A stretch of DNA of 64,000 nt, taken from NCBI RefSeq assembly GCF_024612015.1, contig NZ_CP102512.1:1922001-1986000 (forward strand), written 5' to 3'. Numbering within the stretch: position 1 is the first letter of the stretch; the number at the start of each line of letters is the position of its first letter. The DNA comes from Streptomyces sp. CA-210063. GTDB lineage: Bacteria > Actinomycetota > Actinomycetes > Streptomycetales > Streptomycetaceae. Below the pieces are notes generated by a model. That model did no database searches. It was not told where the DNA came from and saw only the letters and a program-made list of their open reading frames with translations. A program made the translations under genes and the position numbers. Below are positions 17,832 through 28,704 of this stretch, piece by piece.

Positions 17832-18671
17832 ATGGGATTCGCAGAGCAGCGCTTCAACGTCAACCTGTCGATCCTCTTCACGGAACTCCCGCTCCTGGAG
17901 CGCCCCGCGGCCGCCGCCGCGGCCGGCTTCACCGCGGTCGAGCTGTGGTGGCCCTGGGTCGACTCCCCCACCCCCGCACAGTCCGAACTCGACGCCCTGC
18001 GGCGGGCGCTCGAGGGCGCGGGCGTGCAGTTGACGGGGCTGAACTTCTACTCCGGGCAGTTGCCAGGGCCGGACCGGGGCGCGCTGTCGATCCCGGGCGA
18101 GGAGTCGGAGAAGTTCCGCGCCAACATCGACGTGGTCGCGGACTTCGCCGAGTCCGTCGGCTGCAAGGCGCTCAACGCCCTGTACGGCAACCGCGTCGCC
18201 GGCGTGGACCCGGTCGAGCAGGACGCGCTCGCGCTGCGGAACCTGGTCCTGGCGGCCCAGGCGGCCGACCGGATCGGCGCGACCCTGCTGATCGAGGCCC
18301 TGAACAAGGTGGAGTCGCCGCTCTGTCCCCTGGTGTCGGCCCCGGCCGCCGTCGGCGTCGTCGACAAGGTCAACCACGCGTCGGGCCTCGGCAACGCGCG
18401 CTTCCTGATGGACCTCTACCACCTGTCCATGAACGGCGAGGACCTGCCACAGGTCATCGCCGGGTACGCCGACAGGACCGGCCATGTGCAGATCGCCGAC
18501 AACCCCGGCCGCGGCGCCCCCGGCACGGGCACCCTTCCGCTGGAGGACCTCCTCGACCAGTTGGGCAAGGCCGGTTACGAGGGCTGGGTCGGCCTGGAGT
18601 ACAAGCCGGGCGACCGCCCGAGCGCCGAGGCCTTCGAGTGGCTCCCCCGCGAGGCCCGCGCGGCGCGCTGA
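17832..18671 (+). CDS. hyi: Hydroxypyruvate isomerase
   Basis: A 279-residue TIM-barrel protein of the Hyi/xylose-isomerase-like family that interconverts hydroxypyruvate and tartronate semialdehyde. The N-terminus FNVNLSILFTELPLLERP and WWPW match the family, and the two expected metal/catalytic glutamates are in LLIEALN (about 155) and VGLEYKPG (about 258). GGAAGGGAG precedes the ATG with some extra spacing. It is followed by glxR, and both sit behind tandem palindromes shared with gcl, placing it in the glycerate branch of glyoxylate use. Confidence 0.92.
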   Translation: MGFAEQRFNVNLSILFTELPLLERPAAAAAAGFTAVELWWPWVDSPTPAQSELDALRRALEGAGVQLTGLNFYSGQLPGPDRGALSIPGEESEKFRANIDVVADFAESVGCKALNALYGNRVAGVDPVEQDALALRNLVLAAQAADRIGATLLIEALNKVESPLCPLVSAPAAVGVVDKVNHASGLGNARFLMDLYHLSMNGEDLPQVIAGYADRTGHVQIADNPGRGAPGTGTLPLEDLLDQLGKAGYEGWVGLEYKPGDRPSAEAFEWLPREARAAR

Positions 18672-18676
18672 GCGCC

Positions 18677-18746
18677 CACCCCACAGTCGTAGCCCCACCC
18701 ACAGTCGTAGCCCCACAGTCGAGCCCCACCCACAGTCGTAGCCCAC
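18677..18746. repeat. Short tandem repeats between hyi and glxR
   Basis: Four imperfect copies of CACAGTCGTAGCCCCAC fill most of the 116-bp hyi-glxR spacer. One copy has lost a T. They do not form strong hairpins and look like slippage-generated DNA. Confidence 0.75.
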
Positions 18747-18787
18747 CCCCGAAGACGCGGCAGAGCAGTCAGAGAGGCACCCTCACC

Positions 18788-19678
18788 ATGAGCAATCTCC
18801 CCAAGATCGCGTGGATAGGCCTCGGCATCATGGGCTCCCCCATGTCGGAGAACCTGATCAAGGCGGGTTACGACGTCACGGGCCACACCCTGGAGCAGGA
18901 CAAGCTCGACCGGCTGGCCGCCGCCGGCGGGACCGCCGCGGGCTCCCTCGCCGAGGCCGTGCGCGACGCCGACGTCGTCATCACGATGGTCCCCGCGTCA
19001 CCGCAGGTCGAGGCCATCGCGTACGGCCCCGACGGCATCCTGGAGAACGCCAGGCCGGGCGCCCTGCTGATCGACATGTCGTCCATCACCCCGCAGACCT
19101 CGGTCGACCTGGCGAAAGCGGCGAAGGCGAAGGGCATCCGGGTGCTCGACGCCCCGGTGTCCGGCGGTGAGGCGGGCGCGATCGAGGCCGTGCTGTCCAT
19201 CATGGTCGGCGGCGAGCAGGCCGACTTCGACGAGGCCGAGCCGGTCTTCGAGGCGCTCGGCAGGACCATCGTGCTGTGCGGTCCGCATGGCTCCGGGCAG
19301 ACCGTGAAGGCCGCGAACCAGCTGATCGTCGCCGTGAACATCCAGGCGTGCGCCGAGGCCGTGGTCTTCCTGGAGAAGTCCGGCGTGGACCTGAGGGCGG
19401 CGCTCGACGTGCTGAACGGCGGCCTCGCCGGCTCGACCGTGCTGACCCGCAAGAAGGACAACTTCCTGAACCGGGACTTCAAGCCGGGCTTCCGTATCGA
19501 TCTGCACCACAAGGACATGGGCATCGTCACGGACGCCGCCCGCACCGTGGGCGCCGCCCTGCCCGTCGGCGCCGTGGTGGCCCAGTTGGTGGCCTCGCTG
19601 CGTGCCCAGGGCGACGGCGGCCTGGACCACTCGGCCCTGCTGCGGGGCGTGGAACGTCTCTCCGGCGCCCAGGTCTGA
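18788..19678 (+). CDS. glxR: 2-hydroxy-3-oxopropionate (tartronate semialdehyde) reductase
   Basis: A 296-residue NAD(P)-dependent beta-hydroxyacid dehydrogenase that reduces tartronate semialdehyde to D-glycerate. The Rossmann motif GLGIMGSPMSENLIKAG is at the start, the substrate-binding DAPVSGGEAGA lies near 120, and the catalytic lysine is in GQTVKAANQL (about 172). Length matches GarR/GlxR enzymes. GAGAGGCACCCTCACC precedes the ATG. It follows hyi in the same direction and completes the route begun by Gcl. Confidence 0.94.
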   Translation: MSNLPKIAWIGLGIMGSPMSENLIKAGYDVTGHTLEQDKLDRLAAAGGTAAGSLAEAVRDADVVITMVPASPQVEAIAYGPDGILENARPGALLIDMSSITPQTSVDLAKAAKAKGIRVLDAPVSGGEAGAIEAVLSIMVGGEQADFDEAEPVFEALGRTIVLCGPHGSGQTVKAANQLIVAVNIQACAEAVVFLEKSGVDLRAALDVLNGGLAGSTVLTRKKDNFLNRDFKPGFRIDLHHKDMGIVTDAARTVGAALPVGAVVAQLVASLRAQGDGGLDHSALLRGVERLSGAQV

Positions 19679-19697
19679 GGCCGGCCACTCCCCGAAC

Positions 19698-19759
19698 TTC
19701 CGGTCCGCGGCGGCGCCGACATCTGTCCTGTCGCGCCCAGGTGCCGCCGCGGACCGGAA
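19698..19759 (+). terminator. 17-bp perfect hairpin after glxR
   Basis: TTCCGGTCCGCGGCGGC (19698-19714) pairs perfectly with 19743-19759 around a 28-nt loop, starting 19 nt after the glxR stop. Likely the transcription terminator of hyi-glxR. Confidence 0.75.
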
Positions 19760-19761
19760 CC

Positions 19762-20020
19762 GCCGTCTCGGGTACGCCGAGTTCCTGAGGAGCGTCGGCG
19801 GGCGCACCGCGATGTTCGTACGCCTCTGGACGGTGGGGGCGGGTTCGGCCACCGCCGACGCGGTGTGCGACGGCCCTGCCTGGCGATCAACTTCTCTACG
19901 GAAGAGGTCAATTACGGCCTCGTCGGGAACTACGCCGCGGTCGTCTTCATCAAGGCCCCGATCGAATTTCCGACATCATCCACTCCCCGGAACCGCGGTG
20001 CGCGCCGCGCGGGGAGTGGG
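19762..20020 (+). pseudogene. Decayed catalase fragment
   Basis: Three frames in succession match the N-terminal core of heme catalases. RTAMFVRLWTVGAGSATAD corresponds to the RTPMFVRFSTVAG-type strand with the S/GADTVRD turn. After a frame change comes INFSTEEVNYGLVGN (family: KFYTEEGNYDLVGN), then AAVVFIKAPIEFP. After a second frame change (about 19972) it reads DIIHSPEPR, the catalase KFPDFIHSQKR position. The N-terminal arm and everything after about 20020 are unrecognisable. A catalase beside glxR would detoxify peroxide from glyoxylate-generating oxidases; here it is lost. Confidence 0.75.
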
Positions 20021-20467
20021 CCCCGAGCCGCGTCCGGTCCCTGGTGACACCCATCAGCCACCGGACGCACCACCCGCACCTGTTGCCGACGACCCGGATG
20101 AGGGGTGACCGTCGGCGCACGCGGGCAGGGCACGGATCGCGGCGGCGTGTGCGCCAGTGCGGTGGCGAAGGCTCCGGCCCGCGTCTCGACATGAGGGACG
20201 CGGAACCGGTGCCGTCGCACCCGCCGCGGTCCGGCTCATTGTTGTCGGCGGCGAGCAGGCGGGGGCCTCCGGCGAGGTGACGATGTCCCGAGCGGCGACG
20301 GCGGGATCCTCGATGTATGCGCACCACGTTCCACGCCTGCCCCGGCCGCCTCCTCCGCCGCCTTCTCGAGCTGCCACTCCAGTGCCATGCCGCATCGCGT
20401 CGCAAGGAAGGGATTGTGTGCGATCAGGGTCTGACCATCCGATCACCGCCCACCATCGTGGCCCTCT

Positions 20468-20489
20468 GTCTACGCAAGGGTGCGTAGAC
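20468..20489. promoter_or_regulatory. 9-bp perfect palindrome with an adjacent third half-site
   Basis: GTCTACGCA-AGGG-TGCGTAGAC is a perfect inverted repeat, followed at 20491 by another GTCTACG. This is a plausible dimeric regulator site upstream of the TIGR04222-like gene. Confidence 0.5.
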
Positions 20490-20588
20490 CGTCTACGGAA
20501 CCCTCAAATCAACCTCTGAACCCCTGCGCGAGGGCTTCAACTCCCCCTGGGTGAGGGCACATTCTCGACACACGAGGCCCGTCGGCAC

Positions 20589-20714
20589 GGGGGCGGCGGG
20601 CCTCGACGGGGGAAGCCCACGGGGGACAACGGGGGAACGGGGGCACGGGGGAACGGGGGAACGCGAGATCCGGGGGAAACGGGGGGATCTCTCGGTGATC
20701 GGGGGAAACGGGGG
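20589..20714 (+). repeat. G-tract array (G-quadruplex-prone leader)
   Basis: Eleven runs of five or six G occur in 126 nt on the coding strand. Between 20621 and 20659 five G5 runs are separated by loops of only 3-5 nt, a textbook intramolecular G-quadruplex motif. It ends 14 nt before the next start codon. Confidence 0.85.
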
Positions 20715-20728
20715 AAACGGGAGAGCCC

Positions 20729-21268
20729 ATGAGCGGCAGCGCGACAAAGCGGCTCGCGTCATGCGAGGTCGCGCTGCTGCGGGGTGGGCCCCGCGCCGCC
20801 GTGGCGGTCGCCGCACTGGCTCTGCATCTACGGGGGGCCGTCGCCGGAAGGGGCGGCACGATGCGGACGTCGGGACCGTCCGGCGGCGTGGGGCATCCCC
20901 TCCCTCCCCTGCACCCGCTGGAGAAGGCGGTGCACACCTCGCTCCACCGGCCCGCCGATCTGCGGGAACTCATGGAACGGCCACGGATGCGCCGAGAACT
21001 CGCCGAAGTCCGCGCTGAGTTGACCGCACAGGGTCTGCTACGGCGTTTCCCACCACGGCGGAAGCAGGCCACCCGACGCCTTCTCACCGAACTCCGCGAG
21101 CAGTTGCCCCTGTCGCTCCCGCTGCCGGACGACGACCCCGGGAACCTGCCCGCCGACCAACTGGTCCTCCTGGTCGCCCTCGACGGACCCGCCGCCCTCC
21201 TGGCCGTAGCACCACGATTCGCCCGCCAGGCGGGACTCGTCGGCCGGGGCGACCCACCCCCCGGATAA
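20729..21268 (+). CDS. TIGR04222-like domain protein
   Basis: A 179-residue protein whose first 120 residues resemble the cytoplasmic part of TIGR04222 membrane proteins: CEVALLRGGPRAAVAVAALAL (a GGP motif then a helix) followed by PLHPLEKAVHTSL. The usual membrane segments and glycine-rich tail of that family are missing, so this is a short soluble relative or a truncated copy. GGGAGAG precedes the ATG. Its leader is extraordinarily G-rich. Function unknown. Confidence 0.6.
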   Translation: MSGSATKRLASCEVALLRGGPRAAVAVAALALHLRGAVAGRGGTMRTSGPSGGVGHPLPPLHPLEKAVHTSLHRPADLRELMERPRMRRELAEVRAELTAQGLLRRFPPRRKQATRRLLTELREQLPLSLPLPDDDPGNLPADQLVLLVALDGPAALLAVAPRFARQAGLVGRGDPPPG

Positions 21269-21327
21269 GCCGCCCCTGACGTCCGTACGCCGCCGTCGAC
21301 GTCGAACGCCGCCCTCGACGTCGTACG

Positions 21328-21354
21328 CCTCAGACCCGCAACGTCTCCTCCACC

Positions 21355-21370
<16 letters not shown>
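21328..21370. repeat. 18-bp direct repeat at the gcl 3' end
   Basis: CCTCAGACCCGCAACGTC occurs at 21328-21345 and 21353-21370. The second copy is the last codons and stop of gcl; the first is a duplicate just beyond it. Confidence 0.7.
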
Positions 21371-23139
<1,769 letters not shown>

Positions 23140-23232
23140 TGCGTACTCCTGCTTCAGCTGCCGGACTCGCGCTCCCGTCGCGCCCCGCGGTGAGCACTTC
23201 CGTGGTCTCGTCAGTGACTTTCCGCAAATTCT

Positions 23233-23268
23233 TTCCGTAATGCGGAAATTGTTTTCTACTATCTGGAA
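23233..23268. promoter_or_regulatory. Tandem 15-bp palindromic operators upstream of gcl
   Basis: TTCCGTAATGCGGAA (23233-23247) is a near-perfect palindrome, followed by TTCTACTATCTGGAA (23254-23268). Centres are 21 bp apart, exactly as at 17766-17801. Position, about 95-130 bp before the gcl start, suits repression or activation by an AllR/IclR-type regulator (inference). Confidence 0.78.
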
Positions 23269-23409
23269 GCAATGTAGGGGTGGGGGTGAGGGGCGTCAAG
23301 GGCGTGCGCGGCCGAATCCACCTGGAGCGTCTCCGGGTGTTTCCCTGCCGGAACAGCCCTGACTGGAGGACGATGATGGGGGCGTTTTCTCGGTGGGTCG
23401 GGGTGGGAA

Positions 23410-24114
23410 ATGAGCGAGAGCATGGCGGTGCGGTGCCCGGACTGTGGACGGGAGCATCTGTACGCGGCCCCGGCCTATCCGTGCGCCTGCGGCACCCCCG
23501 TCGCCCCGTCGCTGAACCTCGGGGCCGCCCCCACCGCCGTCACTCACCGCACCTGGGACGAGGACTGGGTCACCGTCCGCTGCGGGAGCTGCGGACGCGA
23601 GGACCAGTGGCCCCATCCCGAGCTGGGCTGCGCCTGCGGAACGGTGCTGCGCGTCCCCGTCGCGGGCGCGTTACGGACCCTGCGCCCCCGGGATCCGCAC
23701 GGAGCCGACCCTTCCGTCCGCCCCCGTACCGCCTTCCAGCCGGTCACGATCCGCACCGCCCGGGACGCGGTCACCGCCGTCGCCCTCTATCTGCGCTGGC
23801 TCGGCTACCGGGACGTCCGCCGGGCCGACCAGCGGCAGCCCAGCGGCATCGGGCTGGCCGCGCGAGGGGTCCTGGCCCAGGTGGACCCGTCGGTGCGGCC
23901 TGCCTCGCTGCGCGATGTCGAGTGTCTGTGGCTGACCGCCATGACGGAGTCCACCGACTGCGTCTACTTCTCCCTCGCCGGATACGCGAACGACGCCCGC
24001 GACCGCGCCGACGGCCTGGGCGTCTCCCTGTTCGTCCTGGACCTCACGGGCACCCCGCAACCGGTCAACGGCGCGGCGACGGAGCTGGTCGCGACCGGCT
24101 CGGGAGAAGCCTGA
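23410..24114 (+). CDS. Zinc-ribbon protein with restriction-endonuclease-like C-terminal domain
   Basis: A 234-residue protein. Two N-terminal zinc-ribbon-like modules have CPDCGREH with CACG (about 9-32) and CGSCGRED with CACG (about 57-82). The C-terminal half (about 117-230) follows the Mrr/restriction-endonuclease-like pattern: a helix, LGYRDVRRAD, GIGLAARGVLAQVDP, then CLWLTAM and YFSLAGYANDARDRAD. In active PD-(D/E)xK nucleases the two central strands would carry D and Q-x-K. Here GIGL and AQVDP lack both, so catalysis is doubtful and nucleic-acid binding more likely. It is a single gene between gcl and the ligase operon; the start at 23410 has only a weak GGTGGG site. Confidence 0.6.
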   Translation: MSESMAVRCPDCGREHLYAAPAYPCACGTPVAPSLNLGAAPTAVTHRTWDEDWVTVRCGSCGREDQWPHPELGCACGTVLRVPVAGALRTLRPRDPHGADPSVRPRTAFQPVTIRTARDAVTAVALYLRWLGYRDVRRADQRQPSGIGLAARGVLAQVDPSVRPASLRDVECLWLTAMTESTDCVYFSLAGYANDARDRADGLGVSLFVLDLTGTPQPVNGAATELVATGSGEA

Positions 24115-24135
24115 GGCGGCGTCCGCGCGGAGCGG

Positions 24136-25749
24136 TCACTCGGCGGCGTACCGCTCCCGCAGCTCGATCTTCCGCACCTTCCCCGACACCGTCATCGGGA
24201 AGGAGTCCAGGATCCGCAGCGCGCTCGGGATCTTGTAGTGCGCCAACTGCCCGTCGCAGAAGGCCTGTAGCTCCTCCAGGGTGAGCGGTTCGGCGGCCTC
24301 GCGCGGGATGACGCAGGCGAGGACCTCCTCGCCGTACCGCTCGTGCGGGACGCCCACGACCTGGATGTCGGCGATCTTCGGGTGGCCGTACAGGAACTCC
24401 TCGATCTCGCGCGGGTAGATGTTCTCACCGCCCCGGATGATCATGTCCTTGATGCGGCCGACGATCTCGACGTAGCCGTCCTCGCGCATCACCGCCAGGT
24501 CCCCGGTGTGCATCCACCGCCCGGCGTCGACGGCCTCGGCGGTCTTCTCCGGCTCCTCCCAGTAGCCGAGCATCACGCTGTAGCCACGGGTGCACAACTC
24601 GCCTGCGGCGCCGCGAGGTTGGGTCACACCGGTCGCCGGATCGACGATCTTCACCTCGATGTGCGGGAGGACACGGCCGACGGTGCCGGTGCGGTGCTCC
24701 AGGTCGTCGTCGCGCCGGGTCTGGGTGGACACGGGCGAGGTCTCCGTCATGCCGTAGCAGATCGAGACCTCCGTCATGTGCATCTCGGCGACCACCCGCT
24801 TCATCACCTCCACCGGGCAGGGCGAGCCCGCCATGATGCCGGTGCGCAGGGAGGAGAGGTCGTACGAGCCGAAGTCGGGGAGGTTCAACTCCGCGATGAA
24901 CATGGTGGGTACGCCGTACAGGGAGGTGCAGCGTTCCCGCTGGACGGCCTCCAGGGTGGCCGCCGGGTCGAACGACGGGGCCGGGATGACGACGCAGGCA
25001 CCGTGCGAGGTCGCCGCGAGGTTGCCCATCACCATGCCGAAGCAGTGGTAGAAGGGCACGGGCACACAGATCCGGTCCTGCTCGCTGTAGGCGATCAACT
25101 CCCCCACGAAGTAACCGTTGTTGAGGATGTTGTGGTGGGAGAGGGTGGCCCCCTTGGGGAAGCCCGTGGTGCCCGACGTGTACTGGATGTTGATCGGGTC
25201 GTCGCAGGACAGTTCCTCGTACGGCACCGGGGTCCCGCGGGCGATCAGCGCGTCCCAGCTGGGGTCGCCGATGTAGACGGTCTCCCTCAACTGCGGGCAC
25301 CTGGCGCGGACTTGCTCGACCATCGCCCGGTAGTCGCTCGTCTTGTGGCTGAGGGAGGCGAAGAGCAAGGAGATACCGGCCTGGTTGAGGACGTACTCGA
25401 CCTCGTGGGTGCGGTAGGCCGGGTTGATGTTCACCATGATCGCGCCGATGCGGGCGGTGGCGTACTGGACGAGCACCCACTCGGGGCAGTTGATCGCCCA
25501 GATGCCCACCCGGTCGCCCTTGGCGACGCCGCTCGCGAGCAGCGCGTACGCCAACCGGTCGACGTCGGCGGCGAATCGGGCGTACGTCCAGCGCTGCCCG
25601 GACGGCACGTCGACGAGGGCCTCGCGGTCCGGCCAGGCCGCGACCGCCCGGTCGAGGCTGGCGCCGATGGTGTCGCCGAGCAGGGCCGTGTCGCTCGTGC
25701 CGTGTGTGTACGACGACCCGCTCGAAAGCTCACTCCCCCGCTCGCTCAC
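24136..25749 (-). CDS. AMP-forming acyl-CoA synthetase (FadD-like)
   Basis: A 537-residue ANL-superfamily ligase predicted to activate a carboxylic acid to acyl-AMP and then acyl-CoA. Motifs are [11 protein letters not shown] (about 195), YGMTETS (about 335), the hinge [18 protein letters not shown] and the catalytic lysine in MTVSGKVRK near the C-terminus. GTG 25749 is chosen because GAGGA lies just upstream and GTGA overlaps the stop of the preceding ligase by 4 nt. It is most like medium/long-chain fatty acyl-CoA synthetases. Tight coupling to a second ligase suggests both serve one carboxylic-acid catabolic route. Confidence 0.92.
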   Translation of the reverse strand: MSERGSELSSGSSYTHGTSDTALLGDTIGASLDRAVAAWPDREALVDVPSGQRWTYARFAADVDRLAYALLASGVAKGDRVGIWAINCPEWVLVQYATARIGAIMVNINPAYRTHEVEYVLNQAGISLLFASLSHKTSDYRAMVEQVRARCPQLRETVYIGDPSWDALIARGTPVPYEELSCDDPINIQYTSGTTGFPKGATLSHHNILNNGYFVGELIAYSEQDRICVPVPFYHCFGMVMGNLAATSHGACVVIPAPSFDPAATLEAVQRERCTSLYGVPTMFIAELNLPDFGSYDLSSLRTGIMAGSPCPVEVMKRVVAEMHMTEVSICYGMTETSPVSTQTRRDDDLEHRTGTVGRVLPHIEVKIVDPATGVTQPRGAAGELCTRGYSVMLGYWEEPEKTAEAVDAGRWMHTGDLAVMREDGYVEIVGRIKDMIIRGGENIYPREIEEFLYGHPKIADIQVVGVPHERYGEEVLACVIPREAAEPLTLEELQAFCDGQLAHYKIPSALRILDSFPMTVSGKVRKIELRERYAAE

Positions 25750-27425
25750 CGGAAGTCCTCCTCGCGGTACTCCGCGTCCGAGCCCTCGGCCGTGGCCTCG
25801 CGCAGCTCGATGCGGCGGATCTTGCCCGACACGGTCTTCGGCAGATCGCCGAACTCCAGGCGGCGGACGCGCTTGTAGGGCGCGAGGGTGCTCCGGGAGT
25901 GTTCGAAGAGCACCTTCGCGGTGTCCGGACCCGGCTCCCAACCGTCCGCCAGCACGATGTACGCCTTCGGCACCGCGAGCCGTACCTCGTCCGGCGCGGG
26001 CACGACGGCCGCCTCGGCGACCGCCTCGTGCTCCAGCAGGGCGCTCTCCAGCTCGAACGGGCTGATTTTGTAGTCACTTGCCTTGAACACGTCGTCCGCA
26101 CGGCCCACGTAGGTGATGTAGCCGTCCGGATCCCGTGAACCGATGTCGCCGGTGCGGTAGTAGCCGCCGGCCATGGCCTCCGCCGTACGGTCCGGGTCGC
26201 CGTGGTAGCCGGTCATGACGCCGACGGGGTGGTGGGAGAGGTCGAGGGCGATCTCGCCCTCGTCGGTGTCGGGGGCGCCCGAGACGGGGTCGAGGAGGAC
26301 GACCTTGAAGCCGGGTCCCGGCCGGCCCATCGAGCCGATCCTCAGTTCCTGGCCGGGGCTGTTGGAGACCTGGACGACCGTCTCCGTCTGCCCGAAACCG
26401 TCGCGGACGGTGACGCCCCAGGCACGCCGCACCTGCTCGATGACCTCGGGGTTGAGCGGCTCCCCGGCCGCGACGACCTCGCGGGGCGGGGTGCGCAGCT
26501 GGGTGAGGTCGGCCTGGATGAGCATGCGCCACACGGTGGGCGGGGCGCAGAAGGTGGTGACGCCCGCGCGGTCCATCTCCGTCAGCAGCCGACTGGCGTC
26601 GAAGCGGGTGTAGTTGTGGATGAAGACGGTCGCCTCCGCGTTCCACGGGGCGAAGAGGTTGGACCAGGCGTGCTTGGCCCAGCCGGGCGAGGAGATGTTG
26701 AGATGGACGTCGCCCGGTCGCAGGCCGATCCAGTACATGGTCGCCAAGTGGCCGATGGGGTAGGACACATGGGTGTGCTCGACCAGTTTGGGGCGGGCGG
26801 TGGTGCCCGACGTGAAGTACAGCATCAGCGGGTCGCCGGCGTTGGTGGCGCCGTTGGGCTCGAAGCGGGCGGGGGCCGCGTAGACCTCCTCGTACGGCCG
26901 CCAGCCGTCCACCGTGCCGCCGACGGTGGTGCGGGTGTAACGGCCTGGCACGTCATCGAACTTGGGGGCGTCCTCGGCCCTCACGATCACATGCTTGACC
27001 CGGCCGCGCTCCACGCGGTCGCGCAGGTCGGCGGGGCCGAGCAGCGGGGTGGCGGGGATGACGACGGCGCGCAGCTTCATCGTGGCGAGGGCGGTCTCCC
27101 ACAGCTCCGCCTGGTTGCCGAGCATGACGAGGATGCGGTCGTCGGCGCGGACGCCCCGGTCCCGCAGCCGGTTGGCGGCCCGGGAGGACCGCTCGGACAT
27201 CTCGGCGAAGGTGAGCCGGGTCTCGGTGCCGTCCTCCTCGACGATGTGCAGCGCCGTGCGGTCGTTCCCTTGTGCGATCACGTCGAACCAGTCGAGCGCC
27301 CAGTTGAAGTACTCCGGACGCGGCCAGGTGAAGCCCTTGTAGGCCGTGGCATAGTCCTCACGATGGGCCAGCAGAAAGTCCCGGGCCGCCCGGAACTCGT
27401 CCGTGGCGCTCGTCCTCGCCGACAT
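25746..27425 (-). CDS. AMP-forming acyl-CoA synthetase (ACSM/acetyl-CoA-synthetase-like)
   Basis: A 559-residue ANL ligase closer to ACSM-type and acetyl-CoA-type synthetases than to its neighbour: [15 protein letters not shown] at the start, [11 protein letters not shown] (about 205), [20 protein letters not shown] (about 345) and catalytic lysine in KTVSGKIRR near 535. A GAGGAGG ribosome site precedes the ATG. It is first in a two-ligase operon and divergent from a GAF-LuxR regulator, with a GTGTA-N8-TACAC site in between. Substrate not determinable. Confidence 0.93.
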   Translation of the reverse strand: MSARTSATDEFRAARDFLLAHREDYATAYKGFTWPRPEYFNWALDWFDVIAQGNDRTALHIVEEDGTETRLTFAEMSERSSRAANRLRDRGVRADDRILVMLGNQAELWETALATMKLRAVVIPATPLLGPADLRDRVERGRVKHVIVRAEDAPKFDDVPGRYTRTTVGGTVDGWRPYEEVYAAPARFEPNGATNAGDPLMLYFTSGTTARPKLVEHTHVSYPIGHLATMYWIGLRPGDVHLNISSPGWAKHAWSNLFAPWNAEATVFIHNYTRFDASRLLTEMDRAGVTTFCAPPTVWRMLIQADLTQLRTPPREVVAAGEPLNPEVIEQVRRAWGVTVRDGFGQTETVVQVSNSPGQELRIGSMGRPGPGFKVVLLDPVSGAPDTDEGEIALDLSHHPVGVMTGYHGDPDRTAEAMAGGYYRTGDIGSRDPDGYITYVGRADDVFKASDYKISPFELESALLEHEAVAEAAVVPAPDEVRLAVPKAYIVLADGWEPGPDTAKVLFEHSRSTLAPYKRVRRLEFGDLPKTVSGKIRRIELREATAEGSDAEYREEDFR

Positions 27426-27460
27426 GTGTCCTCCTCATTGCCGGACCGTTGCCTGACATC

Positions 27461-27478
27461 GTGTAATGCGTGATACAC
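27461..27478. promoter_or_regulatory. GTGTA-N8-TACAC palindrome between ligase operon and luxR-type gene
   Basis: GTGTAATGCGTGATACAC is an 18-bp inverted repeat (6 of 9 positions per half match), centred in the divergent gap. The LuxR-type regulator encoded next door is the natural candidate to bind it. Confidence 0.55.
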
Positions 27479-27526
27479 GTCTCACTACCCCCGAACGGGG
27501 GTGCGCCGCGCGGAAGGGGCGAGTTC

Positions 27527-28417
27527 GTGGCATTGGATCCCTCGGATTCCGTCGATACGGATGTGTCCGGCCGGGCGGACCTGCGCGGCACGCTGAGCCG
27601 GCTGCGCCACGCCACCGGGCTGCCGCTCGCCTTCGCGGGGCTGATCGAGCCCGGTCCCGGGCAACTGCGCATCAGCGAACTCCACGGCAACCGGACGACC
27701 GCGCTGCAAGGCCTGGCGGTGCGCTCCGGGAACGGCCTCGGCGGCAAGACGTTCGCCCTGGCCCGCCCGTGCCGGGTGACCGACTACTCCCTCTCGCGCC
27801 ACATCAGCCACGAGTACGACGCCGCGGTCGCCGCCGAGGGCATCCGCTCCGTCCTCGCGGTTCCCGTCGTCGTGCGGCGGCAGGTGCGCGGTGTGCTGTA
27901 CGGCGCCCTGCGCGCGGCCCAGCCGCTGGGGGACCGCACGGTCGGCGCGGCCCTGGAGGCGGCGCGGGACATGGAGCAGGCGCTGGTGGTGCGGGACGAG
28001 GCGCGGAGTCTGCTGGCCGCGACACGGGCGCCCGCGGCGCCGGGGACGTGGGAGGAGGTCCGTGAGGCGCACGGGGCGCTGCGCGCGCTCGCCCCGCGCA
28101 TCGACGATCCGGAGCTGCGGGCGGAGCTGTTGCGGGTGTGCGGGCGCCTGGCCGGCGTGGCCGGCGTGGCCGGCGTGGCCGGCGGGCAGAGCATCGGGCC
28201 TGGCTCCCCCTCCCCCGGCGGCGTCGCCCTGACGCCGCGCGAGCTGGATGTGCTGGCCTGCGTCGCGATGGGCGCGACCAACGCGGGCGCCGCGGATCGC
28301 CTGGGGCTGCGTCCGGAGACCGTGAAGGCGTACCTTCGCTCGGCGATGCGGAAGCTCGGGGCTCATACCCGGTGGGAGGCGGTGGTGGCTGCTCGCCGAG
28401 CCGGATTGTTGCCGTAG
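27527..28417 (+). CDS. GAF-domain LuxR-family transcriptional regulator
   Basis: A 296-residue regulator. Residues about 15-150 form a GAF-like sensor (LRISELHGNRTTALQGLAVRSG then a strand-rich core), followed by a helical linker and a C-terminal LuxR/NarL HTH (LTPRELDVLACVAMGATNAG then LRPETVKAYL). I chose GTG 27527 because AAGGGGCGA precedes it; an in-frame GTG at 27470 would overlap the palindrome. The linker contains three copies of GVA from a 9-bp DNA repeat. Divergent orientation to the two CoA ligases suggests it regulates them, sensing a carboxylate or its CoA ester (inference). Confidence 0.85.
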   Translation: MALDPSDSVDTDVSGRADLRGTLSRLRHATGLPLAFAGLIEPGPGQLRISELHGNRTTALQGLAVRSGNGLGGKTFALARPCRVTDYSLSRHISHEYDAAVAAEGIRSVLAVPVVVRRQVRGVLYGALRAAQPLGDRTVGAALEAARDMEQALVVRDEARSLLAATRAPAAPGTWEEVREAHGALRALAPRIDDPELRAELLRVCGRLAGVAGVAGVAGGQSIGPGSPSPGGVALTPRELDVLACVAMGATNAGAADRLGLRPETVKAYLRSAMRKLGAHTRWEAVVAARRAGLLP

Positions 28418-28470
28418 CGCTCCGCTCGGCTGAGCCGTTTCGCGCCGTGGGAGTACCTGTCTGTCCCGGA

Positions 28471-28546
28471 CCGCGGGTCCGTCGTGGCTGGTCGCGCCCA
28501 CGCGGCGGAGCCGCAGATGTCACAGCCCCGCGCCCCTTCAGGGCGC
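28471..28546. repeat. Streptomyces dispersed intergenic repeat with hairpin
   Basis: The run containing GTGGCTGGTCGCGCCCACG, GCGGCGGAGCCGCA and CAGCCCCGCGCCCC is, from memory, a sequence found in many Streptomyces intergenic regions. It ends in the hairpin GCGCCC-CTTCA-GGGCGC and lies about 50 nt after the GAF-LuxR gene, so it probably also acts as its terminator. The remaining 160 nt before the next gene show nothing definite. Confidence 0.6.
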
Positions 28547-28704
28547 GCCGCCGCAGGCCACCGGGGCCATTCATGTAACCGGCGTGTGAATTTTCCTATG
28601 CCGTACCCTTCCTGTTATTTCCCTCACCAGGGTTACGTTCCGAAATTCAAAGCCTGGACGCCTAATATTGGCCCGGACACGACACTCGAGGGGAGCGGTG
28701 GCCC

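Larger units (their letters stand above)
20021..20728. other. Non-coding gap with palindrome and G-tracts
   Basis: No supported gene. From about 20021 to 20400 codon structure is absent and nothing is recognisable. A 9-bp palindrome lies at 20468-20489 and a run of G5 tracts at 20589-20714 leads into the gene at 20729. Confidence 0.6.

Noticed and set aside
20054..20446. Minus-strand gene of about 130 codons in the gap after the catalase relic
   Set aside because: No ribosome site, no domain, and codon composition typical of non-coding GC-rich DNA.
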